Of a DNA stretch of 64,000 bases, positions 27,463-38,994 are shown one piece after another. The notes under the pieces are model-generated. The model was not told the DNA's origin, made no database searches, and saw only the letters and a list, made by a program, of their open reading frames with translations. A program made the position numbers and the translations under genes. Positions within the stretch are counted from its first letter, which is position 1. Every line of letters starts with the position of its first letter. The stretch comes from Sphingomonadaceae bacterium (GTDB lineage: Bacteria; Pseudomonadota; Alphaproteobacteria; Sphingomonadales; Sphingomonadaceae). The DNA lies in NCBI GenBank assembly GCA_947472735.1, contig CANJBY010000004.1, forward strand, positions 24,311-88,310, given 5' to 3'.

Positions 27463-29358
27463 TCAGTCCCGCAACGGGGCGAAAATCCGTCCGGCTAGCG
27501 CTACCCAGCCCTGGCCGGCAGAGTCGCGCCGCTGCGGCGCCGCACTGACCGGGCAATCGATACACAGCGCTTGTGCCCCGCGCGCTCCAAACATGCGCTC
27601 GAACTGGGAGAATGCGCGGGCCAGGTCGTCCTGCTGGCGCGCGGCGACGATGCCGGCGAAATCGGCAACGGCCTCCGGAGCATCCTCGTCGTCCGATCCG
27701 CGCAAGCGCTCCAGCAGCGAGGCATAGGGATTGGCATCGCCGCCGAGATAGACCGCATGCCATGCCCCGTCTTCGAGCTTGGCCTGCCGCGCAACCCACG
27801 CCACTGCATCTTCCAGTCCGCCGAACTGATCGACTAGCCCGAGCTGCCGCGCGGTGCCGCCATCCCAGACCCGGCCTTGGGCAATCGCGTCCACCTGTTC
27901 CGGCGTCTTGCCGCGCGCCTTTCCGACCAGACCAATAAAGCGGGCGTAGCCGTTCTCGATCCCCGCCTGGATCATCGCGTCCACTTCCGGCGTGAACCCG
28001 GTGATGACGTCTGGTTGCCCCGAAAGCGGCGTGGTTCGCACTCCGTCTCCGGTCACGCCATAATTGGCCAAAACCTTCTCGAAACTGGGAATCGCCGCCA
28101 GGATGCCGATCGAACCGGTGATCGTGCCCGGTTCGGCAAAGATCCGCTGTCCGGGAGTCGAAACCCAATAGCCGCCACTGGCCGCGAGGTTGGCCATCGA
28201 GACCGCGATCGGGATGCCCTTCGCCTTGTGTCGCAGGATGGCGGTGCGGATCATCTCGCTGGCGAGCACCGAGCCGCCGGGAGAATCGATGCGGATGACC
28301 AACCCGGCCAAATCCTCGGACAGGGCCTCGTCAAGCAGCCGGGCAATCCGGTCGCCTCCGGCGCTGCCTGGCCCCGCTTTGCCATCAACGATCGCACCGG
28401 CAATCGTCACGACGCCGATCGGCTTGCCGGTTTGCGGCTCCGGATTGGCAGCCAGCCAGGTGGCAAGGCCGGTGTGGGCAAAAACACCCGGCAAGGTGCT
28501 CGTGGTATCCTTCCCGGCCAGCGCCGCCACCCGGTCGCCGAACTCGGCGCGAGTGCCGATGCTGTCGACCAGCCCGGCGGCTTTTGCGGCTGCGGCAGAA
28601 TCACCGCCCGCAGCCTTGAGCCAGCCAACCGGATCGCCCGTTACCAACTTGATGTTCGCCTTGGGCCGGGCCTTGGCTACGTCGTCCTGCCAATCCTGCC
28701 ACAACGCATCAAGCAAGGCCTTGCGCGCAGTCCGCGCCTCGTCCGACTGGTTGTTGCGCAGATAGGGTTCGACATAGTCCTTGTACGTGCCGACCCGGTA
28801 GACGTGGTAGTTGATCTTCAACCGGTCGAGCAACTGGCGATAGTAGACGGTATAGCCGCCAGGGCCGGTGATGTAGGCGCCGCCCATCGGATCCACCCAG
28901 ACTTCGCTGGAATGCGCCGCGAGCAGATATGCGTCGTCGGAATAGGCCAGGGCATAAGACAGCACCGGCTTCTTCGCAGCCCTGACCGTATCCAGCGCGG
29001 CGGCAATCTCCTGCATGTGGACCTGCCCACCCCCGGTGAAGCGCGAGAGATCGAGCACTACCGCTTTGATGCGCGCATCTGTTGCCGCCCGGCGCAAGGC
29101 GCGGGCCAGGTCGCGGGCGCGATACTCGTGGGTCGGCAGCTCGCTGGAAAGCAGGGTCTGCAATGGATCGATCGCGGCCGGCTCCTCGACCACGTGGCCA
29201 TCCAGCTTGAGGAGCAATGCGCCCTCCGCGACCGGCGCGACATGCGGCCGGGCGGAGAGGATTCCGAACAGCCCGATGAAGAACAGCAACAGGAAAGCCA
29301 GCGCCAGGCCATCCTTGATTGCCACCAGCAGCTTCCAGACCTTGCGCGCGAAATCCAT
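27463..29358 (-). CDS. sppA: Signal peptide peptidase SppA, 67-kDa type
   Basis: Tandem S49 domains; [36 protein letters not shown]. Confidence 0.93.
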   Translation of the reverse strand: MDFARKVWKLLVAIKDGLALAFLLLFFIGLFGILSARPHVAPVAEGALLLKLDGHVVEEPAAIDPLQTLLSSELPTHEYRARDLARALRRAATDARIKAVVLDLSRFTGGGQVHMQEIAAALDTVRAAKKPVLSYALAYSDDAYLLAAHSSEVWVDPMGGAYITGPGGYTVYYRQLLDRLKINYHVYRVGTYKDYVEPYLRNNQSDEARTARKALLDALWQDWQDDVAKARPKANIKLVTGDPVGWLKAAGGDSAAAAKAAGLVDSIGTRAEFGDRVAALAGKDTTSTLPGVFAHTGLATWLAANPEPQTGKPIGVVTIAGAIVDGKAGPGSAGGDRIARLLDEALSEDLAGLVIRIDSPGGSVLASEMIRTAILRHKAKGIPIAVSMANLAASGGYWVSTPGQRIFAEPGTITGSIGILAAIPSFEKVLANYGVTGDGVRTTPLSGQPDVITGFTPEVDAMIQAGIENGYARFIGLVGKARGKTPEQVDAIAQGRVWDGGTARQLGLVDQFGGLEDAVAWVARQAKLEDGAWHAVYLGGDANPYASLLERLRGSDDEDAPEAVADFAGIVAARQQDDLARAFSQFERMFGARGAQALCIDCPVSAAPQRRDSAGQGWVALAGRIFAPLRD

Positions 29359-29455
29359 GAAATACCTCTTTGAACTCATGGCACTCTATGCGCTGGGGAT
29401 GGAATGGCAAAGCGCCTTGCGCATCGGCCCTACGCAGCTTATGCCGCTGTCTTCA

Positions 29456-30448
29456 ATGACATCGCCGAAAAACACGCAAGCGGGCCGCTATCCAGCAGGC
29501 TCCGCTGCCTTCCCGCACCGTGGTCTCGTGGGCCTCGCCGGCATCGCTCCGCACGAACTGCTGTTCCTGCTCGACGAGGCCGAGCAATGGGTCGAACTCA
29601 ACCGCTCGACCAAGAAGCGTGATGAGCGGCTGGCCGGGCTGACCATCATCAACGCCTTCTTCGAGAACTCCACCCGCACCCTGCTGTCATTTGAAATCGC
29701 AGGAAAAAGGTTGGGCGCAGACGTGGTGAACATGCACGCCGCGCAGTCATCGGTGAAAAAGGGCGAGACGCTGATCGACACGGCGATGACCCTCAACGCG
29801 ATGCGCGCCGACGCGATCGTGATCCGCCATGCCAGTTCGGGCGCCGTGCAGTTGATCGCGGACAAGGTCGATTGCCCGGTGCTCAACGCCGGAGACGGGC
29901 AGCACGAGCATCCTACCCAGGGCCTGCTTGATGCCCTGACCATTCGCCACGCCAAGGGTGACATCAACGGCCTGACGGTGACAATCTGCGGCGACATCCT
30001 GCATAGCCGGGTCGCGCGTTCCAACATCCATTGCCTGACAACGCTGGGCGCAGAAGTGCAGGTCTGTGCCCCGCCGGCGCTGATGCCGGCCGGCATTGAA
30101 AGGATGAAGGTTACGCCTTTCCATGATTTTGACGCAGCGCTGGTCGGCGCGGACGTGGTGATGATGCTGCGGCTCCAGCAGGAGCGGATGCAGGGCCAGT
30201 TCATTCCCTCGCCGCGCGAGTTCCGCCATCTCTATGGCCTGACGTCAGACCGCCTCGCCATGGCGAAGCCCGACGCGCTGGTGATGCACCCCGGACCAAT
30301 GAACCGGGGGATCGAAATTGACAGCAACGTGGCCGATCTGCCCGAACGATCAGTCATTACGCGGCAAGTCGAGATGGGGGTGGCGATCCGCATGGCCTGC
30401 CTCGATGTGCTGACCCGCAAGACCCGCGGCGTGGAGGGCTGGGCATGA
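29456..30448 (+). CDS. pyrB: Aspartate carbamoyltransferase catalytic subunit
   Basis: [43 protein letters not shown]. Confidence 0.96.
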   Translation: MTSPKNTQAGRYPAGSAAFPHRGLVGLAGIAPHELLFLLDEAEQWVELNRSTKKRDERLAGLTIINAFFENSTRTLLSFEIAGKRLGADVVNMHAAQSSVKKGETLIDTAMTLNAMRADAIVIRHASSGAVQLIADKVDCPVLNAGDGQHEHPTQGLLDALTIRHAKGDINGLTVTICGDILHSRVARSNIHCLTTLGAEVQVCAPPALMPAGIERMKVTPFHDFDAALVGADVVMMLRLQQERMQGQFIPSPREFRHLYGLTSDRLAMAKPDALVMHPGPMNRGIEIDSNVADLPERSVITRQVEMGVAIRMACLDVLTRKTRGVEGWA

Positions 30449-31677
30449 GCAAAGCGGCGCCCCTCACCATCACCAACGGGCTGCTCCTTCCGGCTGTGGG
30501 CGCACCGCAACGCGGTGGCTTGCGCGCTGAGGACGGCCGGATCGTCGCGCTCGGCAACGTCACCGCACAGCCGGGCGACGCGGTGATCGACGCCAAGGGC
30601 GCACTGATCGCGCCCGGGTTGGTCGATCTGGGTGTTTTCGCGATCGACAAGCCGGCCTTTCACTTCGGCGGTATTACCCGCGCGGCGCTAATGCCCGATC
30701 AAAGCACCGTTCTGGATCGCCCTTCGGCGGTGCGGTACGCCGCGCAATCAGGCAAGCCGGGTTTGTGGGTCCACCCGCTCGCCGCTGCAACGGTCGGTCT
30801 CAAGGGACAGGAACTCGCCGAGATTGCGTTGATGCGCGACGCCGGGGCCCGCGCGGTAGCAACCGGGCGGCACTGGATCGGCGACTCGGGCACCATGGCC
30901 CGCCTGCTGTCCTACTGTGCGATGCTGGGGCTGGTGGTGGTCACCCATGCCGAGGACGGCGGATTGACAGGCAGCGCCGTAGCCACAGCCGGTGAGATGG
31001 CGACACGGCTGGGCCTGCCCTCTGCGCCGGCCGAGGCCGAGGCTTTGGCAGTTGCCCGCGACATTGCGCTTGCCGAAATGACCGGGGCCCGGCTCCATAT
31101 TCGCCAGCTCACCACGGCTTCGGCCATAGCTTTGGTGCGCGCCGCAAAGCTGCGAGGCGTGGCCGTTACTGCGGGGGTGACTCCGGCGCATTTCATGCTT
31201 TCAGACCTCGCCGCGGCCGAGTTCCGCACTTTCGCCCGGCTCTCCCCGCCGCTGCGCTGCGAGGCGGACCGGCATGCGGTACGCGCCGCTCTGGCCGACG
31301 GGACCATCGACGTAATCGCATCGGGACACGATCCGCGCGGCCCGGAGGACAAGCGCCTGCCTTTCGCCGACGCCGAGCCCGGCATGGCCGGCGCGGAGAC
31401 ACTGCTCCCGATGACCCTGTCACTGGTACGCGACGAAGTGATCGACTTCGCCCGAGCCTTTGCACTGCTGGCTGCCAATCCGGCGCAACTTCTGGGAGTC
31501 GACGCGGGCGCGCTGGCAGTGGGCATGCAGGCGGACGTCGCGATAATCGACCCGGACAAGCCATGGATCGTAGATTCCGGCAAGATGGCTGCGGCAGCCG
31601 GAAACACGCCATTCGACCGGCAGCCCGTGCAGGGCCGGGTCCTGTCGTTGTTCAAGGGCGGCGCGCCTGTCGGATAA
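30445..31677 (+). CDS. Dihydroorotase (PyrC-like)
   Basis: Dihydroorotase fold downstream of pyrB with ATGA overlap; some metal-ligand motifs not evident. Confidence 0.85.
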   Translation: MSKAAPLTITNGLLLPAVGAPQRGGLRAEDGRIVALGNVTAQPGDAVIDAKGALIAPGLVDLGVFAIDKPAFHFGGITRAALMPDQSTVLDRPSAVRYAAQSGKPGLWVHPLAAATVGLKGQELAEIALMRDAGARAVATGRHWIGDSGTMARLLSYCAMLGLVVVTHAEDGGLTGSAVATAGEMATRLGLPSAPAEAEALAVARDIALAEMTGARLHIRQLTTASAIALVRAAKLRGVAVTAGVTPAHFMLSDLAAAEFRTFARLSPPLRCEADRHAVRAALADGTIDVIASGHDPRGPEDKRLPFADAEPGMAGAETLLPMTLSLVRDEVIDFARAFALLAANPAQLLGVDAGALAVGMQADVAIIDPDKPWIVDSGKMAAAAGNTPFDRQPVQGRVLSLFKGGAPVG

Positions 31678-31682
31678 AAAAA

Positions 31683-31705
31683 GCCCCGGTCTTTGGAACC
31701 GGGGC
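31683..31705. terminator. Bidirectional terminator
   Basis: GCCCCGGT-ctttgga-ACCGGGGC flanked by A-run and CTTT. Confidence 0.75.
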
Positions 31706-31728
31706 CTTTCAGGAGGGAGCTTTGGATT

Positions 31729-32912
31729 CTAGCGACGGACGCGGATCGGCCCGCTGGCGCGACCGGCCGGAGCCGCCGGCGCCTGTCCGCGCACCGAAGA
31801 AGTCGCCGCGTAATCGAAGCAGGCACCGCCGCGGTTCTTGACTGACGAGCACAGACCGCTCGCACCGCCGGCATTGAGGCCGGCCGCAGCCACGCGCCAG
31901 TAGGTCTTGCCGCGGACGACCGCCGAGGCGATGGTCATGCGGGTGTTCTTGAGTTCGGGATTACGCGCGGCAAAAATGCCCCAGGCGCGGCGCGCGCCCT
32001 GCTCGCTTGAGAACGAGCCGAGCTGGACGAGATGCGTGCCGTTCACTTTCGGGGCGGCTGGCACCGTGACAGGACGTGCCGCGGAATGGACTGCGACTGC
32101 GGGACGGGCCACCGGAGCGGCGACCGGCCGGACCGCCGGTTGCGCCAATGCCGCCTGAACCGCGACAGGTGCAGGAGCGCTCCAGCTGGTAACCGGTCCC
32201 GGCGTCGGCGCGGCGATCGCAACGGCCGGTTCGGCGACGGCTGCGGTTGCCGGCAGTTCGGAAAGTGGCTGCTGGTCCGGACGGACCGCAGACGATTCTG
32301 CGGCGAGTTGTTCCGCCGAAGGCGAGTTGGCCAGCGCCAGGCGAGCGCATAGGCATAAGCAAGGTTCTGGCGGGTCTTGGCTTCGCCATCGCCAGAGCGG
32401 ATAGCATCGGAAAGGATCGCCACGCCGCGCGAGGATTCGCCCGCGAGGGCAAGAGCCAGGCCGAGATCGCTCGCCGGGATGGAATCGCGCCAGTCATCCA
32501 GCAGCGCCACTGCTTCGGCATTCCGGCCTGCGCCGATCTTTGCCAGCGCCAGGGCCAGAGCCGTGCGAGTGCTGTTGTCCCCAAGGCTCATGGCATCGTC
32601 AAAAGCAGTCGCAGCCGAATCGAACCGACCCGACTTGAGATAGGCATGGCCCAACAGCGCGCGCTTATCGGCGGCGCGGGGATCGGCCTCAACCGATGCT
32701 TCGGCCAGATTGACCGCCCGACCGGTCTTGCCCTGCGCCAGTGCGGCCTGGGCTTGCGCGGCCGAGCCATCGACTTTGCCGATCTTGCCGGTCGAAGCGC
32801 AGCCGGCGAGCGAAACCGCCGCAAGCACGCCGGTTACGGCGAAGCGAAGCGACCGGGGGGCGATGCGCGGTGCGATCTTGGGGGCGATCATGGGCATTCT
32901 CCTGTCAGTCAT
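31729..32912 (-). pseudogene. TPR/SPOR-domain lipoprotein, frameshifted
   Basis: TPR half (32912 down to about 32340) runs out of frame after NLAYAYALA; SPOR half (VQLGSFSSEQGARRAWGIFAARNPEL...GGACF) is in another frame. Confidence 0.7.
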
Positions 32913-32918
32913 TCAGTT

Positions 32919-33449
32919 TCAGCGCTTGACCGCGACTTGGGCGGCCAGAGTCTCGACTTCCGGCAACTCGTCGATCAGGCGATCGAGCGCTTCGGTCACC
33001 AGCTGCTGCGCGCTGCGATTGCGAATGGTGCAAGCGAGGCGAAGCTTGAGATGACGTTCGGCATCAACCCGCAACGTGAAAGCGGCGCGGCGACCTTCAC
33101 TCAGCGCGTTGCGCCGGGTAGGAGCGGCCTTGCGGACCGGCATGATCGTAACCCGGGCCTGGGTTTCGACGCGCTCGGCGATTGCTTCCTGCTGGCGGAC
33201 GATTTCGGGCACCTCGGCCGACACGGGGGTCGGGGAATCGTTGAGAGACACGACCTCGCCGACGGGATTTTCGTCGGCCTCGTACCCCATGTCGTTCCAC
33301 CCGAGATCATCGTGACCGGAGTGATTCGGCACCTGGCCGTAGTCGATGTCGATCAGCGCCTGGAGTTGCGGGCGCATGGCGGGCTTGGCGCCGCCCTTGC
33401 GGGCCTGCAAGCCGGAGGAGAGCGATGCGAAAGGCTTGGCTTCAGACAT
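32919..33449 (-). CDS. Hypothetical protein downstream of ParA
   Basis: MSEAKPFASLSSGLQARKGGAKPAMRPQ; C-terminal ribbon-helix-helix-like segment. Confidence 0.7.
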   Translation of the reverse strand: MSEAKPFASLSSGLQARKGGAKPAMRPQLQALIDIDYGQVPNHSGHDDLGWNDMGYEADENPVGEVVSLNDSPTPVSAEVPEIVRQQEAIAERVETQARVTIMPVRKAAPTRRNALSEGRRAAFTLRVDAERHLKLRLACTIRNRSAQQLVTEALDRLIDELPEVETLAAQVAVKR

Positions 33450-33463
33450 GGTGACCATCCCCC

Positions 33464-34186
33464 TCACGAGCCCGCGACCCGGCGGCCGAAGCCTCCGGCC
33501 GATCGATGCGCACCCGGCATCACTGCTGCGGGGCTGTTGGGAGCGGCGAACACGGTGCGGCGGAAGTTCTTTTCCAGCCGGTCCGAAATGTAGTTCCACA
33601 GCGCGACCACTTCAGCCGCGCTCCGGCCGTTGGGATCGACTTCCATCACCGTGCGGCCATCGATCATCGAGGCAGCGTAATCGGTGCGGTGGTGCAGTGT
33701 GATCGGGGCGACGGTGCCGTGCTGCGATAGCGCGACCGCCGCCTCGCTGGTGATCTTGGCCTTGGGGGTGGCGGCGTTCACAACGAAGATGAGGGGTTTG
33801 CCGGCACGTTCGCACAAGTCGACGGTAGCGCCGACGGCGCGCAGATCATGTGGACTGGGGCGGGTGGGAACAACGATCAACTCGGCAACAGAGATGACAC
33901 TCTGGATCGCCATGGTGATCGCGGGCGGCGTGTCGATCACCGCCAGGCGGAAGCCCTGCTGGCGCAACACGGCGAGATCGCTGGCCAATCGGGCGACGGT
34001 GGTTTGCGCAAAGGCAGGAAATTCAGCCTCGCGTTCGTTCCACCAATCGGACAGCGAACCTTGCGGGTCGATATCGATAAGTACGACCGGGCCGGCGCCC
34101 GCCCGTTGAGCCTGCACAGCGAGGTGTCCGGACAGGGTTGTCTTGCCCGATCCGCCCTTCTGTGATGCCAATGCCAATACGCGCAA
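33464..34186 (-). CDS. ParA family ATPase
   Basis: ASQKGGSGKTTLSGHLAVQ Walker A; VVLIDIDPQGSLSDW. Confidence 0.93.
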   Translation of the reverse strand: MRVLALASQKGGSGKTTLSGHLAVQAQRAGAGPVVLIDIDPQGSLSDWWNEREAEFPAFAQTTVARLASDLAVLRQQGFRLAVIDTPPAITMAIQSVISVAELIVVPTRPSPHDLRAVGATVDLCERAGKPLIFVVNAATPKAKITSEAAVALSQHGTVAPITLHHRTDYAASMIDGRTVMEVDPNGRSAAEVVALWNYISDRLEKNFRRTVFAAPNSPAAVMPGAHRSAGGFGRRVAGS

Positions 34187-34424
34187 AGTCTGGTCCCCCC
34201 AGAGACAAATGATGCCAATCTGTCCGGGGGATCGCAGATCGTTCCTAATTTAGAGTTAACGATGGAGCTCCCGGCACAACTTGGTCGCCGATTGGGGCTG
34301 CCAAAAAACTTTTGCTAACCGGCTATTTACTGTGTCAATTAGGCATCGCGGACCGCACTGGATCGCCGCCCGGGAGTGAAAAACCCCTAGTGCCGGGCAG
34401 GAAATGGGCTTCAGGAACCTTTCG

Positions 34425-35483
34425 ATGAAATCCTTGTCCGCTCTGGCAGCAATTCTCGCGGCTGCGGCAATATCGATCGCGAATCCCGCGCATGCCGACG
34501 TGCGCAAAGGCGTTGATTCCTGGACCAACGGAGATTTCGCGGCAGCGGTTCGGGAATGGCGGCCGCTGGCTGATGCGGGCGATCCCGACGCCCAGTTCAA
34601 CCTCGCGCAGGCTTACAAGCTCGGCCGCGGTGTGCCGCAGGACCTCGCTCGCGCCGAGGATCTGTTCGCCCGCGCCTCGGACAAGGGGCACCTGCAAGCC
34701 GCTGACAACTATGGCCTGCTGCTGTTCCAGCGGGGCGAGCGCGCGAAGGCCCTGCCCTTCATCCGAGCTGCTGCCGACCGGGGCGAGCCGCGTGCGCAGT
34801 ACTTGCTCGGCATTTCGCACTTCAATGGCGAGAACGTGCCCAAAGACTGGGTGCGGGCCTATGCATTGGTCAGCCTGGCACACCAGTCCGGACTTACGCA
34901 GGCCAAAGTAGCGCTGACGCAGATGGATCAATTCGTTGCCATCGAGCAGCGCCAGCAAGCCGTGGCCCTAGCGCAGGAGCTGCGCAGCCAGGCCGATGCC
35001 ACCCGCGCGCGCCAGTTCGCCGCTCAGGACCTCGGGACCAGCGCGCCAGCACCGGCCGATGTCGTGACTCAACCGCTGCGCACCGCTCCGCGTCAGGCTC
35101 ACGTTGAACCCGTGGCCACTGCCCGGCAAGCTGCGGCCGGCGCCACTCCGGCCAGCGCCGGGGCGGACTTCGCGCGCCCCGCCCCGCATCCGTCCCCACC
35201 CCGCCCGCAAACTGCGCCGGTACGGACACCTGCTCCAACCGCGGTTCCTTCCACAGGCATCTGGCGGGTCCAGCTCGGCGCGTTCGGAGTGGCGGCCAAC
35301 GCCGATGCATTGTGGAACCGGATCAAGGCCCGCCCGGAGCTGGCCGGTCATCCCAGGATCAACGTACTCGCCGGCGCGGTGGTCAAGCTGCAGGCGGGAG
35401 GGTTCGCCACGCAGCAAGCGGCCCAGACAGCTTGCGGCTCCCTCAATGCGGCAGGCATCGGCTGCCTTGCGGTAAAGGGTTGA
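34425..35483 (+). CDS. Sel1-repeat and SPOR-domain protein
   Basis: Sel1 repeats (ADAGDPDAQFNLAQAYKLGRGVPQDL) and C-terminal SPOR (WRVQLGAFGVAANADALWNRIKARPEL). Confidence 0.88.
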   Translation: MKSLSALAAILAAAAISIANPAHADVRKGVDSWTNGDFAAAVREWRPLADAGDPDAQFNLAQAYKLGRGVPQDLARAEDLFARASDKGHLQAADNYGLLLFQRGERAKALPFIRAAADRGEPRAQYLLGISHFNGENVPKDWVRAYALVSLAHQSGLTQAKVALTQMDQFVAIEQRQQAVALAQELRSQADATRARQFAAQDLGTSAPAPADVVTQPLRTAPRQAHVEPVATARQAAAGATPASAGADFARPAPHPSPPRPQTAPVRTPAPTAVPSTGIWRVQLGAFGVAANADALWNRIKARPELAGHPRINVLAGAVVKLQAGGFATQQAAQTACGSLNAAGIGCLAVKG

Positions 35484-35490
35484 ACCGGCA

Positions 35491-36735
35491 GTGGAGGGTG
35501 CACCCGGACGGATCCGCACCCTCGATCTGATCCGCGGCGTCGCCGTCCTCGGCATCCTCGCCGTCAACATCACCGGTTTCGCAGGGCCGATCGGGGCAAC
35601 CCGGTCCCCGCACATACCTGCTCCCGGCAGCGCCGTTGACGAAGCGGCGTTCGCATTGATGCTGCTGGTGTTCGAAGGCAAGATGCGGATGCTGTTCTGC
35701 ATGTTGTTCGGGGCCAGCCTGGTGCTGTTCGTGGACCGAACCGACGCGCAGGGACGCGGCGGTGACGCGCTGCAATTGCGCCGTCTAGGGTGGCTCGCGC
35801 TGTTCGGAATGGCCCATTACCTGCTGCTGTGGTGGGGCGACATCCTGTTTGCCTACGCCGCCATCGGGCTGGTGGTCCTGGCCCTGCACCGCCGCCCGCT
35901 CCTTCATCTCGGAGTGCTGGCGCTGATGGTTTTTTCGGTCTGGACCCTGACCGCTCTGGCCGCCACCGTCGGTGATGCCGCCGCCGCTGAACAGCTCCAC
36001 CGCGGGACGGCGACCGCCGCTCAGATGAGCGATCACGCGGCGGCACTGGCTGACTCACTCAAAAACGCGGCTGCCGATCTCGGGATGATGCATGCCAGCT
36101 ACAGCCAGCAGTTCGCCCACCGGCTCGTCGAACACCCGCTGTGGTTGCCCAACATGGCGCTTAACAATCTTTGGGAACTGCTGCCGTTGATGCTGATCGG
36201 CGTGATCTTCCAGCGCAGCGGATTCTTCGCGGGCGAGTGGCCCCGCCCGCTGGTGCTGCGGATGGTCCGATCCGGCATTCTGGGCGGCGGCCTGCTTTCG
36301 CTCGCGGTGATCGGCTGGGCCTGGTGGCGCCATTTCGACCCGGTGCATGTCGGGGAGGTGGTCGCAGTCTGGTCGGCCGCGCCGCATCTGCTGATGGCAA
36401 CGGGCTACGCCGCGGCGCTTGTCCTGCTGGCACCCCGGCTGCTGCACACGCGGCTGGGGCGACGGATCGAGGCGACCGGGCGGATGGCGTTCAGCAACTA
36501 TCTGGGCACCACCGTGGTGATGACGGCGATGTTCAGCGGCTGGGGCCTGAACCTTGCCGGGACGGTACCGGAATCACGCATGGGCTGGTTCGTGCTGCTC
36601 GGATGGACGCTGATGCTTGGTTGGAGCCAGCCCTGGTTGCGCCGTTTCCGCCAGGGGCCCCTCGAGTGGGCCTGGCGCTGTTTGACCGAGTGGCGCCGGC
36701 TACCCTTGCGGCGGGCGGATCAATCCCGCTTGTAA
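35491..36735 (+). CDS. DUF418 family membrane protein
   Basis: RIRTLDLIRGVAVLGILAVNI; C-terminal DUF418 pattern. Confidence 0.88.
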   Translation: MEGAPGRIRTLDLIRGVAVLGILAVNITGFAGPIGATRSPHIPAPGSAVDEAAFALMLLVFEGKMRMLFCMLFGASLVLFVDRTDAQGRGGDALQLRRLGWLALFGMAHYLLLWWGDILFAYAAIGLVVLALHRRPLLHLGVLALMVFSVWTLTALAATVGDAAAAEQLHRGTATAAQMSDHAAALADSLKNAAADLGMMHASYSQQFAHRLVEHPLWLPNMALNNLWELLPLMLIGVIFQRSGFFAGEWPRPLVLRMVRSGILGGGLLSLAVIGWAWWRHFDPVHVGEVVAVWSAAPHLLMATGYAAALVLLAPRLLHTRLGRRIEATGRMAFSNYLGTTVVMTAMFSGWGLNLAGTVPESRMGWFVLLGWTLMLGWSQPWLRRFRQGPLEWAWRCLTEWRRLPLRRADQSRL

Positions 36736-38090
36736 GGATTCTTGGCGCTGCGCAGGGTCAGCCGCACCGGCACCGCTTCAAAGCCCAGGTCACGCCGGAT
36801 ACCGTTGACCAGATAGCGCCGGTAGCTCTCCGGAAGCTCGTCCAGCCGCGTGCCAAACAACACGAAGCCCGGCGGGCGAGTCTTCGCCTGAGTGATGTAG
36901 CGCAGCTTGATCCGCTTGCCTCCGGGGGCGGGAGGCGGGTTCTTTTCCAGCGCCTCGTCGAACCAGCGGTTGAGTAGCCCGGTCGAGACGCGCTTGCTCC
37001 AGGCTTCGCGCAATTCGAAAGCTGCGCGCAGCAGATCGTCGAGCCCTTTGCCCGTGCGTGCCGAAACAGCAAGCAGCGGCAACCCGCGAACCTGCGCCAA
37101 GCCTTCGTCCAGCGCGCCGCGGATGCCGTTGAACAGGCCCGAGGCACCCTCGGCGACGTCCCACTTGTTGATCGCAACGATCAACGCGCGGCCTTCCTCG
37201 ATCACCATCGAGGCGATCTTGAGGTCCTGATGCTCGAGCCCGCGAGTCGCATCGAGCAGCAGCACCACCACTTCGGCGAAATCGACGGCGTGGCGGGCAT
37301 CGGCCACCGCCATCTTCTCGAGCTTCTCGACGACTTGCGCCTTCTTGCGCATACCTGCCGTGTCGATCAGCCGCACCGGGCGTGGATCGCCGCCTTTCGG
37401 ATCGGTCCATTGCCAATCGACTGCAATCGAATCCCGGGTGATCCCGGCCTCGGGCCCGGTCAGCAAGCGGTCTTCGCCCAGCATGGCATTGATGAGGGTC
37501 GACTTGCCGGCATTCGGGCGACCAACGATGGCGAGCTTGAGCGGGCCGGAGAGGTCATCCTCATCCACCTCGGGCTCAAACCGCTCATCCTCGTCGCGCT
37601 CGATCAGCGGTTGCAAGGCTTCGAACAAGTCCGCCAGACCCTCGCCATGCTCCGCTGAAAGCGCCACCGGCTCACCCAGGCCGAGGCTGAAGGCCTCGAA
37701 CAACCCGCCGTCGCCCGCCCTGCCTTCAGCCTTGTTGGCAATGACGATCACCGGAACGGTGGAGGCGCGCAGCCACCGGCCGATCTCTTCATCAAGCGGA
37801 GTCAGCCCGGCGCGCGCGTCGATCACGAACAGAGCCACATCGGCGCCGTGCAACGATACTTCCGTTTGCTGGCGCATGCGCCCCGGCAAACTGGCCGCGT
37901 CCTCATCCTCCCAGCCCGCCGTATCGACGATGGTGAACTCCAGGCCGAGCAAGTGCGCTTCGCCAAAACGCCGGTCACGCGTCACCCCCGGCTGGTCGTC
38001 GACCAGCGCAAGCTTCTTGCCGACCAGCCGGTTGAACAGCGTCGACTTTCCGACATTGGGCCGGCCGATGATGATCACCTGGGGGAGCAT
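36720..38090 (-). CDS. der: Ribosome biogenesis GTPase Der
   Basis: Two G domains (GRPNVGKSTLFNRLVG, GRPNAGKSTLINAMLG) and KH-like C-terminus. Confidence 0.97.
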   Translation of the reverse strand: MLPQVIIIGRPNVGKSTLFNRLVGKKLALVDDQPGVTRDRRFGEAHLLGLEFTIVDTAGWEDEDAASLPGRMRQQTEVSLHGADVALFVIDARAGLTPLDEEIGRWLRASTVPVIVIANKAEGRAGDGGLFEAFSLGLGEPVALSAEHGEGLADLFEALQPLIERDEDERFEPEVDEDDLSGPLKLAIVGRPNAGKSTLINAMLGEDRLLTGPEAGITRDSIAVDWQWTDPKGGDPRPVRLIDTAGMRKKAQVVEKLEKMAVADARHAVDFAEVVVLLLDATRGLEHQDLKIASMVIEEGRALIVAINKWDVAEGASGLFNGIRGALDEGLAQVRGLPLLAVSARTGKGLDDLLRAAFELREAWSKRVSTGLLNRWFDEALEKNPPPAPGGKRIKLRYITQAKTRPPGFVLFGTRLDELPESYRRYLVNGIRRDLGFEAVPVRLTLRSAKNPYKRD

Positions 38091-38217
38091 TTCGCGCCCC
38101 AAGTGGTCGCTTGCGGGCCGAAAGGCAAGCTTCGGTTCGTCGCGATTATCAAAGGTAATGCGGAATTAACCACACCCCTCAGCCCAAGGTTAACCACGAG
38201 TTTCGCAAAGACGCCAA

Positions 38218-38616
38218 ATGTCGCTGCGATATTTCACTTGTCTGGTCGGCCTTTGCCTCGGGCTTGCAACCCCGCTCGCGGCGCGTTCAACCATCGACGT
38301 CGAAGATGTTTCCGGCGGCGGATCGATCGAGGACGACGTGCGCGCCGTCGACGTTTCGCCGGATAACGACTGGAGCGAGGTCCGGGTGTGGTACGCGCCG
38401 ATTCAGGATCTTGGCGGCACGCACTGGCCGGTGACCGGCTTCATCTACAACCAGAAGGCCAAACCAGCCGAAACCACCCTGGAGCGCGGCCTATCAGGCA
38501 CCGACGATCCGATCGGGGCAATCATTGCGGCGCGTCAGGCGCCGGCCGCTCTCAAGCCTTCGCGATTGGCGGATTCTCGCCAAGATCTTCGAACCAGGCT
38601 TCGACCGGGCCGTTAA
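38218..38616 (+). CDS. Exported hypothetical protein
   Basis: Signal peptide; convergent overlap with DUF3297 gene. Confidence 0.55.
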   Translation: MSLRYFTCLVGLCLGLATPLAARSTIDVEDVSGGGSIEDDVRAVDVSPDNDWSEVRVWYAPIQDLGGTHWPVTGFIYNQKAKPAETTLERGLSGTDDPIGAIIAARQAPAALKPSRLADSRQDLRTRLRPGR

Positions 38617-38839
38617 GCTTGATCGTCAGCGGCTGCCCGTTGCGATCCATCGACTTGCCGGCCTGGACCCGCACCCATCCTTCGGAAATGCAGTATTCCT
38701 CGATATTGTTGCGCACCACGCCCTTGAAGCGGATGCCAATGCCACGGCTCAGCAGTTCCATATTGAAATGGGGGCTTTTCGCGCTGATCGCGAGCCGGTC
38801 GGGCGGCAGGTCGGGGCTAGGTGTGATGTCTTCGCTCAT
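38552..38839 (-). CDS. DUF3297 family protein
   Basis: PPDRLAISAKSPHFNMELLSRGIGIRFKGVVRNNIEEYCISEGWVRVQAGKSMDRNGQPLTIKL. Confidence 0.88.
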   Translation of the reverse strand: MSEDITPSPDLPPDRLAISAKSPHFNMELLSRGIGIRFKGVVRNNIEEYCISEGWVRVQAGKSMDRNGQPLTIKLNGPVEAWFEDLGENPPIAKA

Positions 38840-38919
38840 GCGCCAGCGCCATAGGCCACTTTGCCCGCTTGTCAATTTGCCCGGGCCCCTCTAATGGCGC
38901 GCCTTCCGCATGGCATTGC

Positions 38920-38994
38920 GGGCGCGTAGCTCAGCGGTAGAGCACACCCTTCACACGGGTGGGGTCACAGGTTCAATCCCTGTCGCGCCCACCA
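38920..38994 (+). tRNA. tRNA-Val(CAC)
   Basis: GGGCGCGTAGCTCAGCGGTAGAGCACACCCTTCACACGGGTGGGGTCACAGGTTCAATCCCTGTCGCGCCCACCA. Confidence 0.95.

Noticed and set aside
27877-29373. 498-aa plus-strand ORF
   Set aside because: Antisense shadow of sppA.
32247-33593. 448-aa plus-strand ORF
   Set aside because: Antisense to the SPOR lipoprotein and the ParA-downstream gene; no coherent domain.
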